A stretch of DNA of 64,000 nt from Gnetum montanum (GCA_015680685.1 MNCI01027496.1:270043-334042), one strand, 5' to 3'. Shown: positions 10,534 to 23,163, counted from the first letter of the stretch. The notes: generated by a model not told the origin, from the letters alone. Numbers and translations: made by a program.

Positions 10534-12600
10534 GTGAAAACTTGTCCTCAAGTATAGAAGAAGAGGAACAAGTTCCTTCAATTACAAAAAGTGGATAAGT
10601 ATGGGATTATTGAGTGAGCATGGACTGTTTCATGCCGCAATGTGGGATTAAGAAAATTTTGACACAAACACAAAATACAAAACTTATGAAACTCATGTGG
10701 TTCCTAGTGGTGGTGGCTCCTCCATGGGTGCCTTTTCGTTGTCCTGCACTCCAAGCTTCTGAGATTGATATTATTGAAGAAGCACCTAAAGTCTCTCCAC
10801 TTCAATCCAAGGAGCATGAGTTGTCCATGCTGATGTTCCAATGTTTGATGAAGTCAGCAACTCCCATGGGCATGATAGCTGTGAAAACATTTGGTTGGCC
10901 TTGACATACCAAGCCGAAATAGCCATCATTCCTCTTCATAGACTTGAGCCTTGACCTCTCCACCTTTTGCTTGGCTAGATCATGCAATGACAGGAGTTCC
11001 CTAATGGATACTAAATGATTGTTCCTCCTGCTTTGCATATTCTACATGAGGTCCTTGGCTTCTACCTCCCCCTGGGTGTTTAGTTGCACCTTAAGAAGGT
11101 CCTCCTTGTTGTCCTCTTTTAGGGGCCATCTATAATCACATAAAGATCAATTGTTAGTAAGGTTATTGAAAGAAGTTCAATTATTTCATACCTTACTTAT
11201 TGCCTTTAGTAAATGTTGAATTCTTTGCTTAGTGTGATTTTAGAGTTAGAAATTTTTTCAAGGAAGTTGCCCTAAAAGTTTAATGTTGAACCTTGTTTGT
11301 TTAGGTGACACATCAAAGGACACGTAATGGTTTTGAGGAACGTTTGATAAAATGAGGACATACGAAAGAATAGATTTGGCAATGAAGTACTCTGAGGGTA
11401 TAAAATGATGTGGTGGTGTGCAACAAGTACAAATTACAAAATTTACACAAGTGGACCCTCCCCAAAGTAGGTTCCAACCTATAATGCCCTTGTGTACCCA
11501 CACTTTAAAATGTCCATAGGCACTAGAAGGGTTAAATGTAATCCACACCAGTTCCACAAAACACACACATGTAGATACCACTGTGATGAGGTATGAATTC
11601 AATGCGACACAAGACACAAGTCACAAAGACATGGACAGTGAGATGAGGCGAATTGTAGAAGGGATTGCAGAGATTGGGTCATAAGGTAATTGACCCAGGA
11701 TAGAGATTAATGTGTCATTAGCCCATTGCTCCCAAATCAAGACCAAGTCCATTCTTGTGATTAGGGACATCGCATTGCTTCATCCAATGATGGACAACCA
11801 TAAGAGCATCATGATAGCAAGGCATACGATCACTTGGCATTTTGTTCAAGGGAGGAGTGATTTGGAATTTCTTTGTGGCACTTTGATCTTGATCTTTTAT
11901 TTTTCTTTTTGTGTGGCCGCTTTGGCACACTTTTTTTTCTTTTTCCGCTTTGGCACTTTTTCCTTTCCAATCAGTGAACCAAATAAGCCACCAACCTTTA
12001 GGCATGGGTGCATGTCTTTCCAATGGGACCCTCGGAACAGCATTGAGTTTCTATTGAGTGCCTTTATTACTCTTACTCCCATTTTTCGTTAAATCTACAA
12101 GGATCTTAGTACAACCAGGTTGCATGATAGCACCTACAAATGTCATCAAAGAGAATCCACAAGTCTCCTTGATGTCACACCCTGACCATTCCCTCTTAGT
12201 CCATCATTTTTCACTTTGGGCATAATGAGCACAAAATTACTTTTAAGTTATCATAATGTCAAGAATATCATCATACCCAGAGTAGAACCTCTTGTTAATA
12301 GAATGGGTGGGTGGATGTCATGGGCTTGTTGTCCAAGAAATTAGTCACCTGAGACTTGATAGCATATAACAACACCTCAACCAATGAGTCACATGAGTGT
12401 TTTATTCATAAATGAGATTACCCATAAAAAGATAAAAATATAAAACAATAAATAAAAAGATGAACCAGCTAATAAAAAGATAAAACAAAAAAATTGGAAG
12501 ATGAAAAAATGAAAAAAAATTGTAAAATTAAAGAAAAGGAAAAGCATTTATTAATTCTGTTTACTAGAATGGGGGATATCCCCCATAACTAAACTTTTGA
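10534..12600 (-). other. noncoding 3' region of element A with an unassigned coding-like piece
   Basis: Between the PPT and the end of gag there is no pol. A minus-strand coding-like stretch at about 11130-10640 reads SIRELLSLHDLAKQKVERS, then a Gly/Phe stretch ending MPMGVADFIKHWNIS (open 11038-10802). It resembles host protein rather than retroelement sequence, but I cannot name it. A further segment near 11700-12080 is low-complexity T-rich. The stretch from 12412 matches the C side of the D insertion at 6003. Confidence 0.4.
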
Positions 12601-14900
12601 TCATAGCGAGAATTAATAAATGGAAGGGTAGGATCCATGCATGTTGAAAATATTGGGGCTCGGTCATATCCACACCACTAGGTGTCTTTTAATGTGGTGG
12701 TTGGAACGTACCCATATTGAGGTTCACACACTCGATCAAAGTTGGCATAGTGGGGCAAATTATAAGATGTGGTCATGTGATAAGGAGTTGACACACTACA
12801 ACACCCATGACCATAAGATGGTATGCAAGGATCGATATGTCTCCCCACGTGGCTATATTCATTGAGATGCATGGTTTTTGGAGTGTTGATTAGTGGCCCA
12901 AATAGAGTAATAGGAGGCATTGAGTTTGAGGAGGTAGATGCATCACAACGCTAAACTTGTGCTGTGTTGGAGGATGCAGTGGTTTCGGAACCGTGATTTC
13001 TCTTTTTATGGTCCTACCTAAAGAAAGGATGCTTTTGACATTGTGGAGGGTTCCCACTGCTGTTGATAGTAGTAGCACAAGTAATGTTCGTGGGTTGATG
13101 TTGTGGTGCAAAACCTTCTAGCACAACTGGCAGTGATGTAGAAGGACATGAATGATGAGAATATTGAGAGTGAGGAGAAGTGTAAGAAACAAGAGCTAGT
13201 AATCTTGTTAGAGAGGGTATGAGTGGATAGTATTCTGGAGAATGATAACAATGAGGTAAAGTAGAGGATGATGATATGGTTGGAGAAACAGGGTGTTGAA
13301 CATAGTAAGCATTTGGTGTTGGGACATACAAAGGATACAGTCGGGTTGGTGATGGCTTCCCCCACGACTGGGGCTTTTTCCATTGTGGTTGAACCTGATG
13401 TTTCTGTATGAAATATGGGTGTAACATTCCTCCCCAATTCTCATGTAAATGTGACAAAATTGGGCATTGGCCTTTAGGGTGATCATACCGATAAACGTTG
13501 CATTGATATGAGAAGTTAGCAGTTGAATTATTATTCTTATTATCTTCTACCCTTTGTTCTGATTGTTGTGTGGTGTCATGTCCTGTTTCTTGATTTGGCA
13601 TAGTTGTGCCTCTACTATTGTTAGCATATTCTCCATATTTTCTATGCACCCACTCCATCATCTTATTAATCTTTTCCATTATTTCATCTAGTGATTGTTG
13701 CATTGGTAAAGGTAGAAACAGTTGCACTTCCTCAAGGTGAGTTGATTTCTCCTCTTTATGGTTATGGACCTTTTCTAATTTGAGATTTTGGTCCTATTGG
13801 GAGTTTTCAACATTCTCCCATTTAACCATTTCTCCTTCTTCTTTTGCTACCTACTTAATAAGCTCTTGGATTTTATGGGTTTGTAGCTCGTATAGTTGAC
13901 CTCGGGCATACATCCCTAGGGTTTCCCTTGTTTCATTATAGAACCCATCCATGATGTGACACATTAGCCTTTCCTTGGAGAATCCATGGCCTAGGAAATT
14001 GTTTAACAATGCATAATATCTTTCTAAGGCCATGTCCAAGGGTTCATGTTGCTCTTGTTTCCATTCTTAGATTTTTCTCCTCAAGGCCGACACTCTGGCA
14101 TAGGTTTGATATCATTTAGTAAAGATTTCTACCATTGTTGGCCAACTACAAATTGATTTTGGTTTTAACAATATATACCACACTTTTGCTTGGCCAATGA
14201 GTGTCAATAAAAAGAGCTTAAGTTTTTACCACCCATTATCAATATTGTTCCATATATAGGCATCGTAGAAGGCTTGTAGATGATGTTGCGGATCTAAATC
14301 ATAGCCTCCGAAAAACTTAGGAAAGATGTTTAAGTCAAGCCTAGGTAGATGGCTTTCCTTGCGATGCCTACAGGATATTCGAACCACCTCTTGTATAAGC
14401 ATTAGGCTCTTAGTGGCCAACAGGGGTTCATCATCACTAAGTGGATTGTGAGTTTGTGCGTTGGGACGATGTTGTCCTTGTTCATGTTGGCATTCTCGAT
14501 TTTCTTTGTGAGCTCAATTTTTAGTTCTATGTCAATCCCTTGAAAGATAGTCATCTATGTCACAATTTGACGTTGAAGGAGTAGAGGAAGAGAGGGAAAT
14601 GTAAAACTCATTATGACTTTTGTAAGTCTTCCAATCATCTCCAAATAAGTTCTTGTTAGTTATTAAGAAGGTCCTCAACCTTTCGAGCCTCCTCATTCTA
14701 TGGGATGTCTCATGCTTACTAGAGGTGTAAGAGTTGAATGATGAAAGTCTTTGAGTATCATTTGGGTGTTCATGAACGTAGGGGACTCCTGCATAAGGTT
14801 GAGTACTCCAAACTTTATCTTCATCATAATATAATTTGTTGGTTCTCCAATGAATTGTCTCACTAGTTGTGGCGTTAGCATAGTCTTGTGAGAGAGACAT
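12600..14900 (-). pseudogene. gag relic of element A
   Basis: Gag starts at ATG 14900 (MSLSQDYANA), 139 bp inside the primer site, and reads left. Recognisable in order: an acidic N-terminus (14532-14900), the capsid motif FPKFFGGYDLDPQHHLQAF near 14330-14270, a second capsid part near 14040-13850 (ERYYALLNNFLGHGFSKERL), then an open run at 13014-13727. That run has a partly mutated zinc knuckle (CNVYRYDHPKGQC, second Cys changed to Tyr) near 13455-13500 and a Pro/Ser/Tyr-rich tail. Frames change at least three times, so the copy is dead. Gag would package element RNA; without its own protease, processing would need one supplied in trans. Confidence 0.8.
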
Positions 14901-15019
14901 TGTTGTGAGTGGTGTGTGACTTAATTGAATTGAATTTAATTTCTTTTCTAAGAGATATATCGTGAATACTTTGTTATAGTGATCTTGTGTGATGTAAATA
15001 ATCTAAATAACTAGCACCA

Positions 15020-15037
15020 TCCTCAACAATGACACCA
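15020..15037 (-). promoter_or_regulatory. tRNA primer-binding site of element A
   Basis: The minus strand reads TGGTGTCATTGTTGAGGA, one base from the LTR end. It fits the plant tRNA-Asp site TGGCGCCGTTGCCGGGGA with six changes, all C to T or G to A. Confidence 0.75.
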
Positions 15038-15038
15038 A

Positions 15039-15924
15039 TGATGAGTGGCGAGGTACCCCTACACTCAACCATATGAATACGAGCATTCACACACGATCTG
15101 GTTGAACTCAGTGGATGCGCTAGTTGTGGTATCTAGATCATTACACATTGATCACAGTTTGATGTCTTCCCACCTGGACTAGCATTATATGGTTTAGTCT
15201 AGAGTGAGGTGTATGATGTGGGCCTAAACTAGTGCTACTCCTAGAGGCAATGGAAAATAACTTTGTTTTAGCTAAGAGAGAATGGGAGAAGAGAATCTAA
15301 GCTAGTCCAAGTGCAATGAGCATCCATCCTTAATCATCCATACACATCTTGGACCTCGTGTACTACTTTTGGGATTACCAAGCATATATTACTTGAGTGC
15401 TCCTAGATATGCTACTAGGATACCAAGTAGTCACACTTAAATGCTCATGATTAAGTCGTACTCATTCTGTATTTAACAACAGGAATAGTAAATGACAGTA
15501 AAGAAATATTACCTAAGAAAACAATAAATAACAATAATAATTAACAATAAAAACTAAATAATTAAAACTAAGTGAATGCTACAATGATGGAGTAATATTG
15601 ATCTTTATTGTTGATCATGTGTGTGTCCAAGTACGTCACACTCGGATAAAGGTTTTGTACAATTACAAGCATCACACTGCAGGCATGCACTTGGGAAAAT
15701 AGTCTAACTCCTACGAAAAAAAACCACAAGGGCTTTGCTACAACTACCAAAAAGATTTCTAATGTGGCAGGTGCATGCATATTTATAGTAGAGAATGAAC
15801 TCTACATTGACGAGGCCACGTCAATGTGTGGACAAATGTGTCGACGGGATCATGTTGACATGACCGCATTGACGAGGCTTCGTCAACATGGCCTAGCCAA
15901 CATAGTCGACTTGATGCTTCATCA
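15039..15924 (-). repeat. 5' LTR of element A (right copy)
   Basis: 886 bp, TGATGAGTGG to TGCTTCATCA on the plus strand, followed by the target duplication AATAA at 15925-15929. TATA (reverse) at about 15778-15790. U3 contains repeated cattgacgaggc phrases (15807-15890). Confidence 0.92.
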
Positions 15925-16025
15925 AATAACAAAGTGTAAAACAAAAATGGTATAAAAACAAAGAAAGTGTAAAATAAAAAAATAGAAAAACTATGAAGTC
16001 ACTCAATAGCTTAGCATGGATGGCC

Positions 16026-16042
16026 ATCTCCCCCACGACTAA
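16026..16042 (-). promoter_or_regulatory. PPT-like motif after integrase in element B
   Basis: Plus strand atctcccccacgactaa; it lies about 100 bp beyond the integrase end. The same motif with the same flanks lies after the protease spacer in D (3303) and E (34550-34566), which marks where pol was lost in those copies. Confidence 0.5.
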
Positions 16043-16129
16043 GTTGAAAGTAGGAGATCCAAAAGATTGAGCATGGTTGTCCATCCAATGAGGCATTAAT
16101 TACATTGTCTTACATGGGCTCATGGAAAG

Positions 16130-17120
16130 GTTTTAGTTGTTGCATGTTAACCAATTATTTCTTGTGTGGACTCTCAAGTTTGTGAATTAACATTGCCTTA
16201 GAAGGAAAAGTTTCATAAATGATGTAAGGCCCTTTCCACAATGTCTGGAACTTAGTTCGATGAGGCACATGTGTGGGGTTTCAATAGAGAACCTTGTCTC
16301 TAGGTTGAGATTTTACTTTCCTTATCCTAAGGTCATGGCATTATTTACTAAATGCTTTGTGCACTTCATTCAAGGATAGGACCACTAATTGATTCTCACC
16401 TAGCACGTTAAGGTTGATTAATCTCTCTTTTTGTGCTACACTCACGTTAAGTTCAAGCTCACAAGCTAGTGAAAGTGTAGAAAGCTTGGATTGAATTGGC
16501 AAAGTTGGTAATTTTCCATACACTAGTTCATAGGGAGAGTAGCTTATAGGGAGTTTCCATGTTGAGTGGTATGCCCAAAGGGCATCATTAAGTTTTGTGT
16601 TCTAGTCTCTCCTATATTTGCTAATTATGCTTGTTAAGATTTTCATGATCTCCCTATTGATAACCTTTGCTTGACTGTTGGGTTGGGGGTGGTAGGGTGT
16701 TGTTAATTTATGCTTAATTCCCAAGTATTACATGAGCTTATGAAAGGTACCACCTATAAAATGAGTACCATTATTAGAAATCAATGCACATGGAACTCCA
16801 AACCTGTTTACAACATTTTGTTGTACAAAGTATGCAACAACAATCAGTGATGGCCCCTACTTCTGTTCATTTTGTACAATAGTCCATAGAAACTATTATG
16901 TGCACCTTTCCATTTGACATGGATATCATGGGACCCATGAAGTCTATGCCCTAGATGTCAAAGGATTTTAGTGATTGGATTGACTACTATGGTTTTTCCA
17001 TTCAAGTGATCATCCACCATCCTATTGACAATGTTCACAAAAGTAGAAAAATTGGTGGGCATCCCTGAAGATTGTTAGCAATAGTACCCTGCCATCGAGA
17101 TTTTAATGGTTATATGTCTC
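16130..17120 (-). pseudogene. integrase relic of element B
   Basis: Reads on the minus strand from about 17120. First comes CGGHYVGRHITIKI (end of the zinc-binding region and start of the core), then GIDFMGPMISMSNGKVH near 16950-16900 with the first catalytic Asp in GIDFMGP and a stop one codon before it. Further on is VSMDYCTK. The C-terminal part includes SPYELVYGKLPTLPIQ near 16540-16490 and ends with PFHEP near 16125. Stops and frameshifts are scattered throughout. Integrase would insert the cDNA; this copy is inactive. The final section (PFHEP to FWIS.FQ..GGDGH) is the part that D and E join directly to their protease spacer. Confidence 0.8.
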
Positions 17121-17479
17121 CCTACATAATGGCCCCCACAAGGACCTTCATGAGCATCTTGAAGAACACATAGTTGGCTAGCATTAAGAACATACCAATG
17201 AACCAGGCCATCAGCGCATACCTTGTAAAGGTGTCCATTAATCTCCATGAAGCATTTGGCCTGATGAAGAAACTATTTTTTCTTCTAGTGGTCTAACTCT
17301 TGTGGCATCTCTTGAGTAAGAAGATAAGTGAGGATGCCATCATACCATTTTAGTTTAGCGGGCACTTGTTCATTTATTGCATCAATAAAGAAGAATTCAT
17401 TAGGAAATTGATCAAAGAGTGGGATCTCATCCTCTTTGTTGTCCCATCATAACTAAGAAAAGTGCCCAATGATCACATT

Positions 17480-17900
17480 CTCAGTCCCCTTTTGATCTAC
17501 CATTGTGAGATTAAAGTCCTATAAGATCACCAGCAACCATATAACATGGGGGATCACCATTGGTTTATTTGTTAGGAAGCGAATGACACTGTGGTCAATG
17601 TGCATAAACACCTTATATCCAAGCACATAGTGCTTGAACTTCTCTAAAGCATACACCACAACCATCAGCTCTTTCTCTTTCATGGTGTAATGGAGTTGTG
17701 AACCCACAATACTTTGGCCTGCACAATGGATGTAATATGGAAATTTTTGATCATCCAACTACATAATCATAGCTCCCAAGGCATAGTTTGATGCATTCAT
17801 CATGATATGAAATGGACAAGACAAATTAGGTGCTTGTAGAATTGGATTTTCTACAAGCTTCTACTTAAACTACTAAAATGTCTTTTTGCATTTCTTGATC
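17480..17900 (-). pseudogene. RNase H relic of element B
   Basis: An open stretch at 17519-17758 reads HYTMKEKELMVVVYALEKF followed by a DHSVIRFL motif, the standard retroelement RNase H core (EKELxAVVxAxxKFRxYLLG and TDHxAL). The Thr of the TDH motif is Ile here. It lies between RT and integrase as expected. Confidence 0.8.
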
Positions 17901-18970
17901 CATATGAATGGAACATCTGTCTTTGTGAGCCCAACTAATGGTTTTGCAATCTTAGAGAAATTCTCTATGAATCACCAATAGTAGTGAATGTGTCCAAGAA
18001 ATGACTAGACATATTTAACAATTTCTAGTTGACAGGTTATTCTTTAGATGACTTGAATCTTTTAAAGATTTACCTCCCTCCCTACTTGAGAAATTCTATG
18101 CCCCAACAAAACGCTCTCCTAGACAATGAGATGGCTCTTTTGCCAATTGAGTTAAAGATTAGTCTCCGTACACCTTTTAAGCACTTGCTCAAGGTAGTCC
18201 ATAGGTGGAGAAGTCATCCATGAAGACTTCCACCCCACTACCAAATTGCTACTAAAAATTACTCAAGACAAGGCATTGAAAAGTTGCAGGGGCATTGTGC
18301 AGACCAAAGGGCATCTGATGGTATGCAAAAGTCCCCTAGGGACTTATGAATGTTTTTTTGGCCTGATCCTCAAGTGCAATATAATTTGGTTATAGCCACT
18401 ATAGCCATCTAAGAAGTTATAATAGTAATGCCAAGAAATAGTGTCCAACACCTAGTCCACAAATGCCAATGGAAAATGATCTTTAAATGTTGCCATGTTC
18501 AATAACCTGAAATCACTACAGACCCATCATTTTCCATCTTTCTTTGGCACAATTACAAGTGGACTAACCCACTCACTATCCGCAATTGAATAGATGAACC
18601 TTGCCTTAAGGAGTTGTTCAATTTTCTCTTTGACAATCTTTTTCAATTTGGAGTTTATTCACCACTGTAGTTACCTCCTTAGCTTCATGGCTAGATCGGT
18701 ATAGATGTGATGATGGCATATTCTAGGATCAATCCTTGTGAGTTCAGGATAGGACTAAGCAAAGGATATTAGCCATTTGTTAAACACCTTCAACAACATC
18801 TTTTTTTTCTTAGAAGAAAGGTTAGCATTGATTATCACTGGCTTGCCATTTTTTAAAAATTCATATTCCATGCTAGTAGGTAGAGTTTTCAAGTTGAAGG
18901 GTTCTTGTTTAAAACTGTCAAGGCATTCAAACTCTCCCCAATTGGTATCATTAGGTTCATCATTGGAGAG
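17900..18970 (-). pseudogene. reverse transcriptase relic of element B
   Basis: Key RT motifs are visible on the minus strand: MPFGLHNAPATFQC at about 18318-18270 (motif B') and VEVFMDDFST at about 18228-18199 (the catalytic xxDD box, both Asp kept). The upstream part near 18560-18500 codes for the primer-grip and fingers region, but with stops. It would copy element RNA to cDNA. It is the only RT of the LTR type that I can find in the window; all frames are disrupted. Confidence 0.85.
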
Positions 18971-19760
18971 TTGGAAATGATCTTACTCCAGTTCATCCAT
19001 GCCTTTAACATAGCAACAAGTTAGGCTCTCAATAGGTTCCATGCAAAGTGTGCTGCTCTTAGAATTAGTTGTCAACCACTGGGTGCCCTCCTATTTTGTG
19101 GCTATTGCATACAGACACTTTTGAATTTTAGATTCATCTACACACTATTTGCATGCTTTGATTGATGTGCTTTTAATAGACCAGATTTTTTACACACAAT
19201 TGCACTTTGTATCACTATACATGATGTATGGAACTCACTTCTTCTGGATCTTTCTGAATGCATTTTCTTTGAAAATCTCTAAGGAAAGATCTCTAATGTC
19301 CATTCATTCACCAATAATGATCCACCAAGCCCTTTCCATAATGATTTGAAAGTTCCCCTTACAATTGTTAACTTTGATTACCAAAAAATATGCAAGATAT
19401 GACCACCCATAGATAGTGATCACAATTTCCTCCACTAATCTCAAAGGAACAATGATGGACTAATCTGCTAATTTTAAATGGATGTTGCTCTTCCTGAGAG
19501 GAGGGAGGTTTCAAGCATTGTACATTTCATGGGAGACTAGATTAACTTCAAAACCTAAGTCAAGAAGAGCTTTACATGGCTCATTCCTAGCAATCTGCAA
19601 ATAGATGAGAGGACTTCTAGGATCAACTGTTTTCCTAGGAAGGTTGATAGCCTTGATCTAATCAAATACAACATGGGTTAACATGATTGTGTGGATCTTG
19701 GGAGGCATTTTCTTTGAAGGGCTCTCAAAAGGAATGGATGCAAAGGATGAATGAGATATA
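18970..19760 (-). pseudogene. protease and linker relic of element B
   Basis: The region corresponds to the retropepsin of D and E, read on the minus strand: the active-site area near 19580-19550 (ALLDLGFEVNL, with Leu in place of the Ser/Thr), followed by NIHLKLAD, then the hydrophobic part near 19330. The linker to RT includes LQWLTTNS-like wording near 19075. It is broken by stops. Confidence 0.65.
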
Positions 19761-22120
19761 GGGCAACTAGCTGCATAAGTAGGTAAGGTTTTAGTAGGGC
19801 TATTGGTTTAGAAGACTGGTCTTTTATAGGATCTAGGTTCTGAACCATGCAATTAAGGAGCTAGCTATAAGTTAATAGCCCTGGTAGCATTATGTTGCTA
19901 TAGATGCATAGGAATTTCACCCTGCATGGATGGGGTAGGTGGCAATTAGGTTGAGGATGGAGGAGCATGCACTAAAGGATGAGAAGGATGATAAGGATAT
20001 GGAGTTTCCTCTCTAGTAGATGGAGAATGAGTTCTGTAATACTCTAGAGGGTAGTAGTGATGTTGAAAAGAAACGTGACTAGAAGAGTCACATGGAGATA
20101 TTGGTTGTTGAATATAATACCCATACAAATCTGGCTACCTGTAAGGGTACTGCTACATTGATGGTGGCATCCCCCACAATTGTGGGTGTTTCCATTGCTG
20201 ATACTGCTCATATGGTTGTGGTGGAGCTTCACTTTGATGATAAGCCTATTATTGTTGGAACTGCCTTTGATTGCCTTGAGGATAAGGCAACCTTCTAGGT
20301 GCTTACCTTCATGTTAGTCTAATATTTAGAGCATACACCCTAGATTCCTGTAAGTATGACACATGGCAACATCCCTTGGGATTTTCATATTGGTAGATGT
20401 CACACCCAACATCGTCATTTAATTTTAACTCCACAACCTCTTCTACTGCCACAACCTTACCCTTACCCCTTTGGTAGGCACATTCAGCTTCTTTCCTTCT
20501 TCTGCAGTCATGATGACTACCTTATTCTTTGGAATCTTTTGCAATTTTTAGAGCAATTTGAAATTTTCATCCAAATATTCCCACATTTTGTGAAAATTAG
20601 CCAAAATTTTATATACATATTTTTGAATTGGCAAGATTTTTCATTACACCATCTCATCAAGTGATGCTACAAAATCGAACCTCCTTTTTCTGATGGAAGG
20701 ATCCCAATTATACTCCTTAGCACATTCCCATTTTCTCAACTCACCTTCTTTTGCAAACTACTCAATCAGTCTTTAAATATGATGGGCTCTTAGTTCTAAC
20801 AATCTCCCTTAGGTGTTGACCCCAAGAGTTCTCCTTGTCTCAGATCAAAGCCCATCTATGATATGACAAAGTTGTTCCTATTGAGAATAACCATGGCTAG
20901 GAAATCTATGCAAAAAGGACTAATACCTTCCTATAAATGCATCCAAGGGTTCCTGTGTTCTGTGTCGCCAACCTTGGATTTGCTTTCTCAAATTGGATAG
21001 TCTAGAGTGCATTTGATATTTGTTATCGAAAAACTCAAGCATTGTACTCCATCTACAAATTGATTTTGGCTCCAAGGAGCAATACCAACTTTCTGCTTCT
21101 TTTATGAGTGTCCTAGGGAACAGCTTAAGTTTCTACCAATCATTTTCTATGTTTTACAAGGCATAGGCATTGTGAAAGGCCTAAAGATGGGTCTATAGAT
21201 CTTAGTTATATCCCCCTCAAATATGGGGATACTATTCATATCCAACCACTTGATTCTGCTATCTTCAATATGCTTGGTTGGGATCTTGATTGCCTTTGTG
21301 ATGTTCAACATGCTTTGAGTTGCCAGTAAGGGCTCATCATCGTCATGATTTTGATTATGCCTATGATATTTTTTCCTACCCTTTTGTTCATGGCAGGACC
21401 TACGATCATTGTCCCATCATTCACCTTCATTATGATTTCATTCCCTGCAATTTAGATCAAATTCAGAGGAGGAAGAAGAAGATGCAAATGAAGAGGATGA
21501 AGAGGGAGGAGGACTACCACCACCATAGTGTTTTCCACCTCCTCTCCGCTTGTCACGTTCATGATCATCAGGTTTTCTATCATCATGATGCTTGCCTAAG
21601 CCCCTACCTTGACTCCCACTTTTGGTTGAACCTAGATTGTTGATAGTGAACTACAGATTTAGTTTCAAGCCCCCTTCGCTAGAGTCAAGGATTGGACAAT
21701 CTTTATGTTGAGAACCCCCAAAGGAAGGATCCTCATTATCATTTTGGTTTAGCAAGAATAAGGGGTTAGTGAACTATTTTCCCTTCATAGCTTCATGGCA
21801 CTTCTCCTAGTGTGGATCTTGTTTGCATCATGTTTCTATGGGACGGTAGTCTTGATAGTCATGGTCCTACACAATGTATTCATCATGGAGGTCTTGGATG
21901 CCCAACCTCTTAAGAGTTTGAAGCACCATCCCAAAAACAGATGGGCGGAAGGCAACACAATGTTGCCCTCCATATCTCTCCACTACAGCTACTCATCCAT
22001 GAAGGTGAAATTAGGTACAAACTCATCTGGATAAGTGTACACCACCTTGAATTCTTGAGGCATTGGAAATTTTGAATCATCATGCCTATGAGAATAAGAC
22101 ATTTTGGATTAGAGAAAAAT
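19760..22120 (-). pseudogene. gag relic of element B
   Basis: Gag of the autonomous-type element, from about 22100 (after the primer site) to about 19780. Recognisable are the capsid section near 21250-20900 (IPIFEGD, then many frame changes), the Cys-rich knuckle area near 20400-20330, and a Pro/Tyr-rich tail near 20128-19946 (YPYHPSHPLVHAPP). It is much more decayed than the gag of E or A. No intact zinc knuckle remains. Confidence 0.65.
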
Positions 22121-22243
22121 TTAGTCTGCTTAACTTATAATTGTAATTATTAATTTTTCAAATGATTGTGACCTTAGGGTTTGTTCCAATGATCTTAAAT
22201 AATATTCACTAAGTCCTAGATAATGCATGTATCAAACTACAAG

Positions 22244-22261
22244 TCCCCAACAATGACACCA
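22244..22261 (-). promoter_or_regulatory. tRNA primer-binding site of element B
   Basis: The minus strand reads TGGTGTCATTGTTGGGGA, directly touching the LTR end. It fits the tRNA-Asp site with five transitions. Confidence 0.75.
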
Positions 22262-23163
22262 TGATGTGCAACAAGTAGACCCTACACCCAGCCATACGAA
22301 TCACTAAGCGTTCACATGTGATCCATTCAAATTCTGTGGACTTATAGCCTTCTAAGTACACTGGTCTCTAGGAAGTAAAACTAACCATTGCAATCATTAT
22401 CTTCCCAATCACACTTGTGAAATGCAAAGGTATGGTTAAGTGTAATTGAGGCATATGATTTTTATCATTTTTTATGTTTTGTGTTTTAAGTCACCTAAGG
22501 ATAAAGAATAATGAATAAAAATAAAATAATTAAATTGTTAATTTATTCTAACTAGCTACACCTGACAGATTCTAACATAAGCATTTGTTCCCACTTGTTG
22601 TACACATCCTGAACACATTTAACACTATCGGGTTACCGAACGTTAAGCGTTACTAGGATTACCAAGCACCAAGTGTATGCTCAAAGTGTATGCTCAAAGT
22701 GGTCGTACTTATGTGCTTAATTAATCGCTATTTAATCTAGCTTAATTTAGCTTAATTACTTAAAGCATTAAAGGAAATTTCATAAAATATTAAATGCATA
22801 AATAAATAATTAATCTATTGTAAAGTGCTGCAAGGTTTATCAAAAAGCTCATCTTTATTGCCACACACACTGCCATGCTCAAGTACAATAGTGCTCAAAT
22901 AAAGATCCATACACTCTTTAACTCCTATTTTAGGTACTTAGAAAACTATTCTAACTTTCAAATGATAAAAGTGCAAGAGCTCCACTACAACTATGACAAG
23001 AGATGTCATAAACACAACGGGTGAGAGCATATTTATAGGCAAAAATAGACACTATGTCGATGAGGCCACATCAATGTATCAAATCCCACATCGATAGGGT
23101 TGCATCAATGAGGCCATGTTAATGAGGCCTCGTCAATGAGACCTAAGAAAACGTGACTCATCA
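22262..23163 (-). repeat. 5' LTR of element B
   Basis: About 902 bp, TGATGTGCAACAAG to CGTGACTCATCA. TATA in reverse near 23030 (gcatatttatag). U3 has repeated gatgaggcc/aatgaggcc phrases (23059-23145) that recall those of A. Confidence 0.8.

Larger units (their letters stand above)
9631..15924 (-). mobile_element. LTR retrotransposon A, complete, gag only
   Basis: A complete element with both LTRs (9631-10518 and 15039-15924; 888 and 886 bp), a primer site at 15020-15037, a PPT at about 10519-10533, and an exact 5-bp target duplication AATAA (9626-9630 and 15925-15929). Internal DNA is 4.5 kb: gag from 14900 to about 12680, then about 2.1 kb with no protease, RT or integrase that I can read. 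It is inserted in element B. The LTR ends are TGATG and CATCA. Structure is seen directly; non-autonomy and dependence on a partner are inferred. Confidence 0.92.
15925..23163 (-). mobile_element. LTR retrotransposon B, Ty3/gypsy with pol
   Basis: Minus-strand element with domain order gag, protease, RT, RNase H, integrase, which is the Ty3/gypsy order. Its 5' LTR is 22262-23163 with a primer site at 22244-22261. Its 3' region continues at 9252-9630 on the other side of A; its 3' LTR is outside the window. The integrase tail with SPYELVYGK wording points to the Athila/Tat side of the superfamily (family knowledge, tentative). All reading frames are broken. LTR ends are related to those of A, C, D and E but diverged (TGATGTGCAACAAG). 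Confidence 0.85.

Noticed and set aside
11712-12092. A 126-codon open frame within A
   Set aside because: T- and C-rich composition, opposite to the element's strand, no motif; likely chance.
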